Shown here one piece after another: positions 51,391 to 62,790 of a stretch of 64,000 bases of DNA; the stretch's first letter is position 1, and each line of letters opens with the position of its first letter. This DNA is from Chrysemys picta bellii. Its lineage: Eukaryota; Chordata; Testudines; Emydidae. The position numbers and the translations under genes are program-made. The stretch covers positions 15,682,836 to 15,746,835 of the forward strand of contig NC_088805.1 of NCBI RefSeq assembly GCF_011386835.1, written 5' to 3'. Below the pieces are notes generated by a model. The model did not search any database, had not been told where the DNA came from, and saw only the letters and a program-made list of their open reading frames with translations.

Positions 51391-53059
51391 TTTTATTCAA
51401 GTTGCAAATGCAAAAAAACCTCACTGGCTTGCGAGCAGAGAGCCGGAAAGTGACTCTTCCCTGTGCTTTCCTTCTTCGCCTGCGCATACGAGAGTGTTAA
51501 GGCTGCATTTGTCACTGACAGTACAAACAGACAAACCCCTGCATAACGATTGTAGACAGACACACGATTTTGGCACAAATCTGCACTGGAACCATTATAA
51601 GTTCTTGGCACTGGGCAAGGATAGGGTCACTGTCCCCCCAGGGGATACAGTACAAGTGTTAATAACGAAGTGTGAAGTTCATTTAGCCTAGCTAGGTACT
51701 TGCCTGGCTCTCAGCACTGGAATATCGAGCGGAGGGGGTGAGGGTGGTGAGGCAGAGTGGAAGAGGCAGTTTAATGAGAGAAGGTCAAGTGGCAGGCGAG
51801 CACTTCACCTTTCTCACTCTCATCTCACATGTAAACAAGGTGCCTCTGTCAGAGGGGTGAGGAACCTGGTCATTCTAGGAAGGAATTTCATGCCCTGGGA
51901 ATGAGTTTCCTCAGCAAGGAAAATGAAAATGAAGGCATCACCGCGCAGTGCAGGGTCTCTACCGCACCAGCTGCCGCACCTCCAGGAGCCTGTGCGAGAG
52001 GCTGGGATGGTAGAGGACATGTTCTGGGCACTGGGTCCCTTGCAGATCCCATAGCAAAGCCCCCCAGTGCTCCCAGGAGGCAGTACAGGGCGGATTTCCT
52101 CTCTCCTCCAGTGGAGATGGCTGGGCAGGCAAAGCTCCCACAGGAAGGTGTGCATGCAGAGCCACCGGTCTGGATCACACTATCTGACTCACGGAGGCAG
52201 GGACATTGCCTGCCCCAGAGGGCCTCCACTCAGCTTTCTGGCTTAAACAAGAGGCTAAAGGGCCAGTGTGGGTCACGCAGCTCACTTCACGAGCAATCCT
52301 CTTTGGCCCTAGTGACTCCCACTGGAAAACGCTGTGACTGAGGCACTTGGCAGCTCTGGTAAGGGCAGCTGGAGCTCCCCCACAACCAGGGGTTCCCCCG
52401 CTAGCGACTCCTGCTTCTCGAGACTGGCTCTGGACTAGCCATGCATGGCTCGCAGCCAGGGGTCCCACACCATTCCCTAGAGCGCCTCCTACAGGAGGAG
52501 GATGGGACTGGAGTAGCAGTGAGCTCCCCATAGCCAGGGACATCACACCACTGCAATCGCTCCCCTGCAGCCAGCGCTCCAGCGCATCCTGCTGGGAGAG
52601 GCAGGAGATGGCAGTGAGCTCAGTGGAAACCTTTGGTAGCTTGGCTCTGTTTTCTCAAAGGCAAAAGGAAACGTGGACTGAATTCTAATCTGGCTGGAGA
52701 ATCGTGGCCTCTCTTCTCACTTTTGGGCACTGACCTATTCCCCCGCCCCCTCCGCCCCCAGGCTGGCAGAGCTGGCCTTTGCCAAGTTTGCAGATGGTGG
52801 GGGGAGGGGAATCTATCATTTTAGCACATGATCAATAATTTAAACTACTCCACAGTTCGTTCCTATAAATAAAGGTGGTCAGGGTTTGATATGAGCCCGA
52901 CTGGCTGAGCACAGGGCGAGCTCCCTTGCTTTCACACAAGTGGGGGACTTGAACCTTGGCACCGCTCCTGGTGAAATGTCCATATAATTCCTCCCGGGTT
53001 GGTCATCTTTCTCCAGCTGTTGCCTCGCGGTGGTGGAGGAGACGGTGCTGCTGCCCGGC
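51391..53059 (-). other. Probable 3' UTR of SLC25A1
   Basis: Unique-looking sequence continues past the stop codon without recognised repeats. The first 200 bases are CAG/CCACC-rich. The extent depends on which poly(A) signal is used (51770, 51392 or 49794). Confidence 0.45.
51392..51397 (-). terminator. Candidate poly(A) signal of SLC25A1
   Basis: AATAAA (in GAATAAAATAAG) lies 1.66 kb past the stop codon on the minus strand. An ATTAAA at 51770-51775 is a nearer alternative. The human 3' UTR is shorter, so either is tentative. Confidence 0.4.
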
Positions 53060-53174
53060 TCAGTCGGTTTTCCACACCTTGTTGAGGACCTTGACCACTT
53101 CGTCGTAGATGACAAAGACGATGGCCACATCCAGACAGACCCGGCCCAGGCGAGGCACAGTGCCCTTGTAAAAC
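53060..53174 (-). CDS. SLC25A1: SLC25A1 exon 9
   Basis: The acceptor is CTCTCCTGGCAG. It encodes residues 275-311 ([20 protein letters not shown] at its start, NKVWKTD at its end), the last transmembrane helix and tail, to TGA at 53060-53062. Confidence 0.97.
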
Positions 53175-56100
53175 CTGCCAGGAGAGGAGAGGTGAGGGGT
53201 AAGCAGAGAGCCCCATGCAGGCCTGGGCAAGGCACAGCTTGGCGAGGCGTGGGAGCAGGCCTAGCCCACCCGCTCCCAGCGATCTGTGGCCGAGCAGGCA
53301 GCCTGGTGGGAATCACCCTGCTCTCCAGCTCAGCCTCCTGCCCCCCTCCACCTTCACACAACATGAGCGGGGACCAGCCCAGTCCGCTGGAATGAAAGGG
53401 GTTTGGGGAAGGGCTGCTTCCCGCCCGGCAAACCCCACCCAGAGACCCCAACTTTTTAAGATTCCCAGTCAGGGCTTTCTGGCCAACTGCCCCACTCCTG
53501 TCACAGGATCCGCTCCCCACACCACCCACTTCTTCAGATTCCAGGCCAGCTCCTTGCGGGGTGGGTCACCGTTGGCTTCCCTGATTTTACATAGCTGAGG
53601 CTCTGGGCCTGTGCTTCTGTGGCATGTGTAGAGAGGCGAATAAAATCCATACAAGTCTCTCTCCCCTCCTTCTTCTGTGTGTCTCCGCTCCTCCTTCACA
53701 GCCAGGGCTCACTGCTACTCCTACCATTCACCAGGCCCTTGCCTTTCCCATCTTATCCCCTACGCCTTAGGGACAGCCTCCCTCTTCTCGTGTGCCAGTG
53801 ACCTGCTCCCCCTTCTGCAAATCCCACTGTAAGGTGCCTTTCAACCATGACGGTGACAGATCCCTTTGCCTCCTATGTCACTATTCCCCGTTTCACCATA
53901 CGTGTCTGAACTGCTTCGCCAGAACTCGGCTGCAGGGATTGTCCCTGTTTCTCTACATTCACCCAGCCCTGAGCGCCCTGCATGGAAAGGAGATGCCAGA
54001 CTCACGCAATGGGCCCTTCATATTTCATGATTTGGTAGGCGCAGTCCCAGGTGCTCTTGTACTTGTGCGCTTCAAGCCCCTAGAGGAAGAAGAGAGAAGG
54101 GTCAGAGACCTGTAATGGTGGGATCGATGCCTCAGTTCCCAGCACAGCTCCCACAAGCCATGGCGCCATCCTGGGAGATTCTGGAAAGGTTTTGGGGGGA
54201 GGGGGGGGCTTCTGTTTGCACAGCCGGAGCGGTCACAGCAGTGACCTCCATCCTCGCCAGCCTGGTTGTGCGGGAGCCTGGCCCCGAGGAGGGCCGGGTG
54301 GAGCTTAGACGGGGTCTAACCCAAATAGCAATGGCCATGCCTATGCCCCACGGCAGGCGTTTTTGGGTGGATGCAAGGTGTGTTGAGACGGGCTACGGCA
54401 GTGATGCTCAGACTGAGGCTTGCAAGCCGCAGGTGGCTCTTTGCAGCCCATGTTATTAAAACACTGATTTAATTATTAGCCAATTAATTAACCAATCAGG
54501 ATGCTTTTACTATGTGATTAACCAATTGCAGCTGACAAAACAATAATACGTGGTCAGTCACTTTGCTGGGAGAATAATATACAGCTGGTAAACGAAGCAA
54601 TGAATTCACACGACTGTGGCTCTTTCGGGCAACGCTGATTTGGCTCCTGAACCACTGAGGTCTGAGCATCACTGGGCTACGGGACCACCAGGAGAGGAAC
54701 ACGCCAAATTCCTCTAGCACAGGGGAGCCCTGGGTCTGGTCGCCTAGGAGCGAATCGCTGGCCATTAATTCAGGTCCCCAGAGGGCAGCGTGACCACAGC
54801 CACAGAGCACAGCATGGCTAGTGTGGGCACACTGCTGCCCAGGGCCTCGCTCTCCCATCGGGCCAGGCACCCCAGCTGTCGTTCTCTAGGGCAGACAGGG
54901 CCTTGGTGGGGAGCAGTCTCAGTTCTAGCTCCTGCTCCTCCAGCGGGAGGGCGCCGTAGGGCACGTAGCCATGTCCCCATTTCGGCGCTTGGCCCAGCGG
55001 CTATGGTCTGGATGAGAGCAGTAGACATGGAGCACCTAGAGGCGAATTAAGGGGTCTCAGCAGAAGCCCAGGAGCCACATGACCACATGCTGTACCTGCA
55101 TTCTGGTTTTCACCACATCCAGGGGGGTGTTGCCAAAGACGCTAGCCGCTCCGGCAATGGCCCCAAATACCCCGGTGACGAGGGGGTTTATGACCTTGTT
55201 GGGATCATCCCCTGGGAAGAAGGAGAGCGACACAAAGGGGACAGGAGGAGGGGAAAAGGGTGGAGAGAGACACAAGGCCAGAGCTCATGAGCACCAAGAG
55301 GTGGGAGCACGCAGAGACATCACTGAGTGACGCTGCACAGGCCCCGACAGGCAGGGGGCACAATGAGGGGCGGTGAAAGGAACAGGGGCCCTGCAAGTGG
55401 GAGCCCCCAGTGCAGCTGGAGAAGAGGGAGAGGGGCCAAGGGGGTCAGAGATGCTCTCTCTCTCTCTCCAGGTGTGCGCAGTGAGCAGAGGGGCCTGGCT
55501 GCCTGTTTGCCGCCAAGAGTCGTTTGGGGAGATTTTAAAGCAAACAAGAGCCCTCAGCCCCCACAGGTGGTAAGGCAGGGAACGCGCAAGCCTAAGCCAG
55601 GGCTGGCCTAGCAGTGAGTGGGCGGGAAAGCGCCCCCTGCTGGCTTAGTTCTGAACAAACTGTCAAAAGGGGCCCAGGCCCAGTGTGTGGGGGCAGGGGT
55701 AGGGGCGTTGAGTGTGCACAGGAGAAGGAGATACGTGTATACTACAGCAGACAGGTGCGAGCAGGGGCAGAGTGAACAGATCCCATTAGAGTCCCCACTT
55801 ACTCGCCGTCTGCATCCCCCTGGGCTTTTAACGCAGGCTTCCCTTCTCCCCAGCTCTGCTCTGCCCCGGGCCCTTCCTCCGTCTTGTCAAAGCGACCCCA
55901 CAAGAAAACTGGTGGTGGGCGCGTTTCACTTGGAGGGAGACGCGGGAGCTCAGCTGAGGCTGGAGAAGCCAGAGCCTGCCCTGGCTGCAGCAGGTCACCG
56001 TGCTGTGTGGCTCTCCGCCTGCAGCGCCCCCTGGAAGAGGCAGGGCCCGGAGTGGAGACGTGGGGGTGAGGCAGCGGGAGGGAGGCAGAGCGCGGATACC

Positions 56101-59100
56101 TTTGTACCAGTTCCTGAGCGCCGTCATGACGAAGAAGCGAATGGCCTGGTTTGATCCTTGTTTGAGGACAGTAGCGGTTAAACCCTGGTAGGTTCCCTTC
56201 AGACCTGCGGCAGGGAGAAGGGGCAGCGTTCGAGGAGGGGAAGCAGCATGACACTGGTCTCCCCAGGAACACCACCGACCCCAGGCCTTCTTGTGGCCCA
56301 CAACACCACTTCCCCTTTCCCCCATTCATACACCCACCCCGGCGGGGCCCAGAGCCCAGCTCCTCCCCAGCTCTTCCTCACGCCCCACCCACTTGGCCCT
56401 GCCGTCAGGATGGCCGAACGGGCTAAGGCGCTGCGTTCAGGTCACAGTCTCCTCTCGAGGCATGGGTTCGAATCCCACCCCTGACCAGCTCTCTTAATAG
56501 GGGGGTGGGGGGAGAGAGGCATTTCCTCATTGGCAGTGGGGTGAGGCCGGCTCTCCATGGCTTTGGTGGCCTGTCAAAAAGCTAGACCCACCTATCGTTT
56601 GGCCTCCCCTGCCCTCCCATGGACATGCTGACAGGGCCGCACTGCTTTCCCCTGGCCGGGCTGGGAGAGGAAAGGCGCTCGGGCCTGGGAAGCAAGTCCC
56701 CCAAGAACCAGACTGTCTGAGGGATGAGCAGACAGTTGGAAGCCAGTGTTTTTCGAGGCCCTACAGTTCTGGCTGCCTTGGCAGCTCACAGACCAGTCTG
56801 CCACTCTGGTGGGAGGAGGCAGTTCACAACCCAGCCCCCAGTGCCAGCGTTGCGGGGCCTTGCACGCTGCACGCCAGGGCCCTCACCCTGCTCGCGGATG
56901 ATCTCCCGCACGCCATGGAAGAAGCCGCGGTACTTCGGTTTGGGGGAGCACTGGTCATGGATAAACTTCACCTGGGGCGGACAGAAGGTTAGGACTTGTT
57001 AATCCCAATCTGCATGTGAAGAGACCCCCCATCCCTCAAGCTATAGGAGCCCAAACATCCCAGTCAGATGCCTGGCAGCCAGGCTCTGCTCAGGGATTCA
57101 GCAGCGAGGGTCTTTGCTAATCTGGGGCAGCACCATACTGATGGCATTCCAGAGCGGAATGAAACCCCTGTCCGACATTTACCTGCAACTGCGTAAGAGT
57201 TTGCTAATGCACTCCACATGCAGTCAGAAAGGGAAGGGACCCATGCAGCCTAGGGAATCAGCCTAGGACAAAAAGGACTGCAGCTAGGTCTGGAATACTT
57301 GAAACACACAAGGGTCGGCACCTGGAAGGGGAGAGTCTGGAAGTCCCAGGATGGGAAGAAGGGTAGCTATTGCTAGCTCAGGCCAGCAGTGCATCCTCCC
57401 CAATGCTTAACCTATTGGTCACCCGTGAGAGCATATAACATGTCAGTAAATAACAGTCCCTTCACCCTTATCGGGCAGCTTTCATCCAAGGATCTCTAAG
57501 CACTTTGCAAAGGAGGGTCCATCTATTTATCCCCACTTTGCAGATGGGAGCTTTGAGGAGCAGAGAGATGAAGGGACGTGCCTGGGGTCACACAGCACAT
57601 CAGTGGCAGAGCTGGGGACAGACTGCTGAGTCCCAGTCCTGCTGCTCACAGCTCTCAGCCTCTTCTCAGGATTACGCTGGAGAGAGTCATGCAAGCAGAG
57701 GCCAGTTTTCCAGCCCAGTCCCTGGCTCTCATGTTACACAGTATAGGAAGCGTTTGTATCCAGATATCACTGAGAAGGGCACATTTTACTGAGAACTGAA
57801 CAGGATTTCCAGGCAATGCATCATTTTTGAATCTGGGCCTGGGAGTTACAAAACAAGGAGAAAAAAAAACCCTGAGTCTAACACGGGGAGAAAGAGCAGA
57901 GATAGCGAAATGGCCTCATGGCGTGGGGCAGCCTGGCAAGGAATTAGAAGCAACAACGATGCAAAATGCCTTTTGCTGCTATGGAGCCTTGGCTAGGTAT
58001 TTCATGCAGTGTGCTGCATTTACTTCTGCCAGCAAGTGTATTGGTGTGGCTAAGCGGATATTTCATTGCATTGATACCCAGAATCTGTCAGGGTCAGGCC
58101 ACAAAAGGTTGGCCTTGGAGAGAAGAGCCGCCATTCACTGCAGGCCCCAGGAAAATCAGATCCTGTCTGAGCTCTTGCTAACATTTCCCATCAACAGGAG
58201 AGACTAGAGGGAACGCCCACACACAGACTGTCTCTGCACCTCTGACCGTTCACCACTAGTGGGCACCTGAAGCCCATGGACATTTTGTCTGGGCAGGAGC
58301 ACCAATGCACAGAACAGCTCCCTGTGTGAGGCCAGGCGGGGAGCAGAGCAGAGGCTCTGCTGGGTTAATACCCTGCTCCAACAAGCAGGCTAGCTCTGGG
58401 GCCGACAGCAGGAGGCGCTCACAGGGCAATGGTGCTCCCTGCTTGGCTTCCGCCGTCCCCTCCGAAGTCGTCGTCTCTGGTCTCCCCCTATACTCAGACC
58501 AGGGATCAGAGGGCCTGTGCTGTACCTTTATGGTCTCCATGGGACACACCACCACCACGGCCTCGGCCACCCCGGCTCCCAAGCCGCACAGCAGCCCGCG
58601 CTTGCTGTCCAGGTTGCCCTTCTCGTCTCTCATGTGGTTGCTGAGGAACTCGAACATGCCGAACCTGGCCGGGGAGAAAGGCAGCCAATGCAAACCGCAC
58701 CGGCCTGGGCAGACACAGCTGCTGGGCACAGGGATGGGGCCAGGGCTAGCCAGCTTCTAGTGCAGCTGGGCCAACAAGCTTGGCTGGAAGCTCCCACGGT
58801 GCCCCGGGGGCATCTCGCTATGGAGCCACGGGTCTGGCCTTTGGATCGCCTCCAGGGGGAGCGGAGAGAACAGACCAGGGATGCCGGGGGCTGATATTCT
58901 GTGCCTCCCAGAGGCTGGTTAGGGGGCTGCATAACCCAGAGCAGACTAGCTGTACGCCCTCCTGCCACACCACCGCTGCAGAGGCTGAGGTTGTTCTGGC
59001 TGTAAGGCAGAGAGCCAGGGACCCCCAGGAGGGGGAAGGTGCCTTAGGAGCCCTCTGAATAGGACTCGCTCTTCTTTCCCCTTGCCTGGGTGCAAGGCTG

Positions 59101-61877
59101 CTGCAGGAAGTGACTCCCTGGCCGAGCCCCTCCGTAGCTCCTTGGCTCCAAACACCCAGCCGCCCTACGCCCATCTCATGCCTCCCACTGGGCGAAGCAC
59201 AGATGCCCACACACTATTCTCCTGGCAAGGCAGGCACCTGCAAACATCGTAAGCCAGAAAGCCCAGGGGAAGGGGGGTGGCAGTGCGCCCGACCCCCCCA
59301 TCCGAGCAGGCTGGGACTGCTGACCGCTATTAGTTCTTCGTTGGCAGCGGGTAGAGAGAAGGCAGCAGAGCAGTTCCTGCAAAGCTGCTCTTGCTAGCCC
59401 GGCCGGCCCAGCCACCCTGCTCGTCTCTGAGTCACGCCCTCACGCTCCAGAGAAGAGTGAAGCTGATCTGCCAGAACGCCACCGCCCTGACCCGCCTGGG
59501 CTGGCGCTGAGGGTGGGGACCGAACTGCTCAGAAATCACCCGCTTTCCCCTGCAGCATCTCCTCCCTGGGAAGGCTGCGACTGCAGCAGCCAGGCCCAGC
59601 AACGTCTCCCCACTCCCTACAGTGCCTGCTGCTGGGAAAGGCTCAGCCCGGAGGAGCTGGGAGCTTCCCAAAGAGCACACTGCTGGCAGTGCCTTGGGGG
59701 AGCTCCCCACAGCAAGGCCGGCTGGCAGACAGGGCGATCCCTGGAGCCAGCCCTCCGGCAGCCTCCACTCAGGCTGGTCCTGCTAAGAGCAGGATGGTTT
59801 TCTCAATCCATCCCAAAGGGAACGGCCATCCAGGGAGGCAATCCCACCCCTGCCAGGGAACTGGGCACGCTGTCCAGTAACGATTGGCCAGACCCACCTT
59901 GACGGAGACCGTCTGCGGATAGATCCCAAACTACCCTGAGTCATTCCCTCCCCTCCCCGCAGCAGGACCGAGCTGCCTCAGCACATCTCCAAACATGAGG
60001 CCTCCTCCGGACACAGGCAAGTGATGCCAATCGCTCCATGACAGGCAGCCCTCAGGAAGGGTCACTCAGGGCTCCTCGGACAGACCCTGCACTGTGCTCC
60101 TTTACAGGAGGCACGTCCATGGCCCTCCGGCCTGCTAGCCTGGGGCCCTCACCAGCCTATCCCCGCGTGCCTGGCTTTTAGGGCAGGGCTGTTCTGCGGA
60201 GAGGCTGTGCGAGACGGACCCCCGGCCTGAGACTCCCTCAGCAGCAAGATGGGGAGAAGGGGCCACTCCAAGGGACTCCTACGGGGTTTCTCATCGGCTT
60301 GTTTGGGGGCCTGGTGGATGTCAAGGAGAGCAGGAGGATCACCTGGGCTCAGATTGTGGCAACTGCAAGTCACAAACGCCTCAGGGGCAAGGCTGGAAGT
60401 CACAGCCGGAGTGCCTTACCTCACGGCAGCCTTTGGGATGGAGCCATACACCAGTGAGCTGAGGCCTCGATAGAGCCCCTTCACTCCATGGCCCTGGACA
60501 GTCTGCTTCACGCAGTCCGCTGGGGAGAAGGCATGGAAAGAGGGGTTTAGCCAGCCCCACAAGCCAGCACGGCATCACCTTCCACCATTCAGGCTCTCCC
60601 TGGGCCGCGCACTCCCTGCTGTCCTTGGGTAACAGCCGGAGTGCTCAGGGCAGGGTAGGTGAGTGCCAGGATGGAACAGCTCAGGTAACGCAGTAACCAA
60701 CGCCAGGCTGCAAACGCACCATCGGAGAGAACACCGGCCCTGTCCGAGTGGACGTGTTCGTCTCGTCGCTAAAGCCAAGGAGGCCAGGACCCCAACGCTG
60801 CTGCAGTTAATGGATTTCCCCTCCCGCTCCAGCGTGCTGCAGCTGTGGAACGTGAAGTCCTGATTCATGTGTGTCCCCTCCCCCCCGGTGAAGTTCAAGT
60901 CACATGCAGCAGGTGTCTGGCTACACGACTCAGGCTCCCTAGCTAGAACTGGGCAATGCCAAGCCCTTTGCAGAGCTGATCCAGGATGGGAGAATGGCAC
61001 AGGGCACTGTTCAGCCCTGGACTCAGCAAGTCAGAAGCCATGTGGCTGCAGATCCTCAGGACCCGGTTCCAAGCCAGCTGGGTTCTCCCTCACCCCAGTG
61101 ACTGTTGCCCTCCAGCCTGGCCCCAGCTGACAGCGTAAGTAGCAGAGTGCAGCGGTGATACAGTACAGCACGCCGCAATGCAGCCTGTACGTAAGTAGAA
61201 GGTTATGATCCTGCCAGGGAGGGACGCCTGCCAGTCGTTCCGGGCTGGAACGAGGCCGTCATCCCTGGAACTCCTCCAGCCTGGGCACCCAACCAGGCTA
61301 CCGCCAACAGGGCTCTAACGCACATGCCGTCTCCCTCAGTGACAACAGGTGTGCTGCACTGCGCAACTGGCCAGGTCTGTTAGAGGGGAGCGCTCATCTA
61401 ACTGCGATGCCTCAGCTTCTAGGGACTGGTGGGGGCAGGACGTCAGACCCGATGGCCCAGCGCGCTGAGCCACCCTCTGTACCCTGAAATGGCTTCTCCC
61501 CCCTTTCCCTACTCCCCCCCCTTGTGGGACAGGAAGGAGGCAGGCCCTCAAGTTCCAAGGGAGGGTCCTTCTGTGAGGGGCACCTGAAGACCCAGCTCAC
61601 TCCCACTCCACCCACCGGTGCCAGTCTCTGCCTAGCATCTCAGCCCACCTGGAGCTGGCAGTGAACCACTGGCTGCAGCAGCTCCAATAGCCCCTGACAA
61701 TCGCCAGTCCCCTTGTTTGATCCCTACTCCAGTCTCTCTGTGCCCACGGCTGCCAGGCTCTGGGCTTACCGATGCCTTTGTACCGGGGCGGGTTAGCTTT
61801 CTCATCCAGCTGTAGCTGAGTCTTCACATACTCCGTAGGGAATGTAATGCAGATCTCAATGCCACCGGCAATACCAC
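53060..61877 (-). CDS. SLC25A1: SLC25A1, mitochondrial citrate/malate carrier (exons 2-9; exon 1 outside window)
   Basis: Eight exons: 61877-61770, 60519-60420, 58664-58526, 56971-56887, 56204-56100, 55211-55096, 54079-54006 and 53174-53060. They join in frame to 280 residues plus TGA, corresponding exactly to residues 32-311 of the human protein with no insertions or deletions. The carrier exchanges mitochondrial citrate for cytosolic malate across the inner membrane and supplies acetyl-CoA precursors for lipid synthesis. The three mitochondrial-carrier signatures are present: PTEYVK (residues 45-50), PMETIK (142-147) and PLDVVK (240-245). All splice sites are GT-AG. Exon 1 (N-terminus and first residues of helix 1) is not found within 2.1 kb upstream, so it lies past the right edge. 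Identity is based on near-complete agreement with the SLC25A1 sequence as I know it. In human 22q11, SLC25A1 neighbours CLTCL1 and GSC2; neither is seen here. Confidence 0.97.
54006..54079 (-). CDS. SLC25A1: SLC25A1 exon 8
   Basis: The acceptor is TTCCTCTAG and the donor is TTGC|GTGAGT. It encodes residues 250-273 ([20 protein letters not shown] then EGPI), the matrix-facing loop of the third repeat. The Glu-Gly pair is the conserved carrier EG motif. Confidence 0.96.
54080..55095 (-). other. SLC25A1 intron 7
   Basis: A 1.0-kb intron with a hAT element (54399-54674). The rest shows no feature. Confidence 0.85.
54399..54674. mobile_element. AT-rich hAT element with perfect 8-bp target duplication
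   Basis: The inverted ends are CAGTGATGCTCAGAC and GTCTGAGCATCACTG, a perfect 15-bp match. The flanking repeats ggctacgg (54391-54398 and 54675-54682) are identical. The AT-rich interior repeats 'aattaaccaat' motifs. It is 276 bp, non-coding, inside SLC25A1 intron 7. Confidence 0.93.
55096..55211 (-). CDS. SLC25A1: SLC25A1 exon 7
   Basis: It encodes residues 212-249: [20 protein letters not shown] followed by [18 protein letters not shown]. This is helix 5 with the third carrier signature. The acceptor is CCTTCTTCCCAG and the donor is CAG|GTACAG. Confidence 0.97.
56100..56204 (-). CDS. SLC25A1: SLC25A1 exon 6
   Basis: It encodes residues 177-210: [20 protein letters not shown], then [14 protein letters not shown], covering helix 4 of the citrate carrier. 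The acceptor is CTCCCTGCCGCAG and the donor is AAAG|GTATCC. Confidence 0.97.
56205..56886 (-). other. SLC25A1 intron 5
   Basis: A 682-bp intron holding an antisense tRNA-Leu(CAG)-like sequence at 56404-56486. The remainder is unremarkable. Confidence 0.85.
56404..56486 (+). tRNA. tRNA-Leu(CAG)-like sequence, probably a decayed pseudogene
   Basis: Eighty-three bases align end to end with vertebrate tRNA-Leu(CAG), including a long variable arm, anticodon loop TTCAGGT and a perfect B box (GGTTCGAATCC). The A box differs by one base. Against the intact gene I see unpaired A7/C66, C30/A40 and A49/C65, and C rather than A at discriminator position 73, which leucyl-tRNA synthetase needs. Two of the changes turn CpG into CpA, as expected for methylation decay. 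No TTTT terminator follows for about 250 bases. It is antisense to its host intron. Confidence 0.75.
56887..56971 (-). CDS. SLC25A1: SLC25A1 exon 5
   Basis: It begins at codon GTG after acceptor CGCCCCAG and encodes residues 148-175 ([20 protein letters not shown] then VREIIREQ). The donor is CAGG|GTGAGG. It covers the second matrix loop of the carrier. Confidence 0.97.
56972..58525 (-). other. SLC25A1 intron 4
   Basis: A 1.55-kb intron with a MIR copy at 57460-57670. The rest has no recognised feature. Confidence 0.85.
57460..57670 (-). repeat. MIR SINE, reverse orientation
   Basis: It contains 'tatttatccccactttgcag', 'gtcacacagcacatcagtgg' and 'cagagctggggacagac', a good inverted MIR. Confidence 0.75.
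58526..58664 (-). CDS. SLC25A1: SLC25A1 exon 4
   Basis: It encodes residues 102-147: [20 protein letters not shown], then [19 protein letters not shown] and CPMETIK with the second carrier signature. The acceptor is TCTCCCCGGCCAG and the donor is AAAG|GTACAG. Confidence 0.97.
58665..60419 (-). other. SLC25A1 intron 3
   Basis: A 1.75-kb GC-rich intron. I find no repeat or RNA gene in it. Confidence 0.8.
60420..60519 (-). CDS. SLC25A1: SLC25A1 exon 3
   Basis: It encodes residues 69-100 ([20 protein letters not shown] then [12 protein letters not shown]), the first matrix loop and helix 2. The acceptor is TTCTCCCCAG and the donor is GAG|GTAAGG. Confidence 0.96.
60520..61769 (-). other. SLC25A1 intron 2
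   Basis: A 1.25-kb intron without recognised repeats or RNA genes. Confidence 0.8.
61770..61877 (-). CDS. SLC25A1: SLC25A1 exon 2
   Basis: The acceptor is TGTTCTCCCCAG in phase 1 and the donor is ATCG|GTAAGC. It encodes residues 33-67 plus split codons: [20 protein letters not shown], then [15 protein letters not shown], helix 1 with the first carrier signature. It is the most upstream exon visible. Confidence 0.97.
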
Positions 61878-62032
61878 CTGGGGAGAACAAGGAGCGGGAG
61901 ATAGAACCGGGAACTGCACAGCATCTCAGTAGCAACTCCCTGATGCCCGTTTCTAACTGCCCAAGCCCCATCTTTCAGCACTTGGAGCCAGAGTCAGGAG
62001 TGGAGTCACCTCCCAGGTAGGCACTTGGGTAA

Positions 62033-62148
62033 GGGCCAGATTTGCAGAAGTGCTCAGCAACTCATGAGCTCTTTTGAGCAGCTCGTCACTTATTTTGGTG
62101 CCTACATGGGAGCACGTTTGAACAATTGCTCCTTTGAAAATCTGGCCC
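62033..62148. repeat. Palindromic dispersed repeat
   Basis: The ends GGGCCAGATTT and AAAATCTGGCCC are inverted. The interior pairs 'gagctcttttgagcagctc'-type segments. It has the same design as 23571-23647 and 31960-32051. Confidence 0.65.
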
Positions 62149-62579
62149 TCGATGCTTTCAGCAGAGCAAGTGAGACATATTCTGCCCTCCTCTTCTGTGT
62201 GGTCTGGTTAGACAGGGCAGGGGCTGGCCCTTACTGTGTGTTTGTACAACGCCGGGGGCCATGGGACCCTGGTCTCACTTGGGGCCCCTTGCTGCTACTC
62301 TCATATAATAATAATTTTGCTGGCAGAGGAGCATTTAATGCAGGACTTAAATTCAGCCAGAGCTGTCCTGAGCAGAGCTCCAGTAAATATTTTCCAACCT
62401 GCAGCAGCCCTGGTGTGCTCCGCAGGGCTGAAGCCCTGAACCCCGGGGCTCCGGGAAATACTCAGGGAGAATTTAAGCCCTGATTTAATGCCATCATTTC
62501 ATAGCACCAGACGAGCTTTCAGTGCAGACCACAGACAGTTCAGGCAGGGGACAGGCGTGCACAGATACAGACTAAAGGC

Positions 62580-62790
62580 CTGAATTATGATCTGGGAACC
62601 AGGAACTCCCAAATTCTGGCCCCAGCTCTGGCCACAGAGGCAGTCAGTGCCAAAGGCACGTCATGTAATCGTGCTCTGCCTCCCCGCCCCCTCACAGCCT
62701 GCAAGATGGGGATAATGGTAATTATCTGCCTCATGGTGTTAGCATGAAAATTCACTAAATGTCAATAAAGTACTTTAAAGATACAGTGCT
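62580..62790 (+). repeat. MIR SINE
   Basis: It contains 'gcaagatggggataatggta', 'attatctgcctcatggtgtt' and 'aaagtactttaaagatac', the 3' half of MIR in plus orientation. Confidence 0.65.

Noticed and set aside
52879..53529. 216-codon minus-strand open frame near SLC25A1 exon 9
   Set aside because: It overlaps the real exon 9 in a different frame and reads through the intron and 3' UTR. The true frame is fixed by the carrier sequence and the TGA at 53060.
56404..56486. Functional tRNA-Leu gene
   Set aside because: Three broken stem pairs, a non-A discriminator base and the absence of a nearby T-run make normal function unlikely, so it is listed as a probable pseudogene.
58256..58729. 157-codon minus-strand frame as a separate short protein
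   Set aside because: It contains SLC25A1 exon 4 plus read-through into flanking introns. The GT-AG sites and carrier homology define the real exon as 58526-58664.
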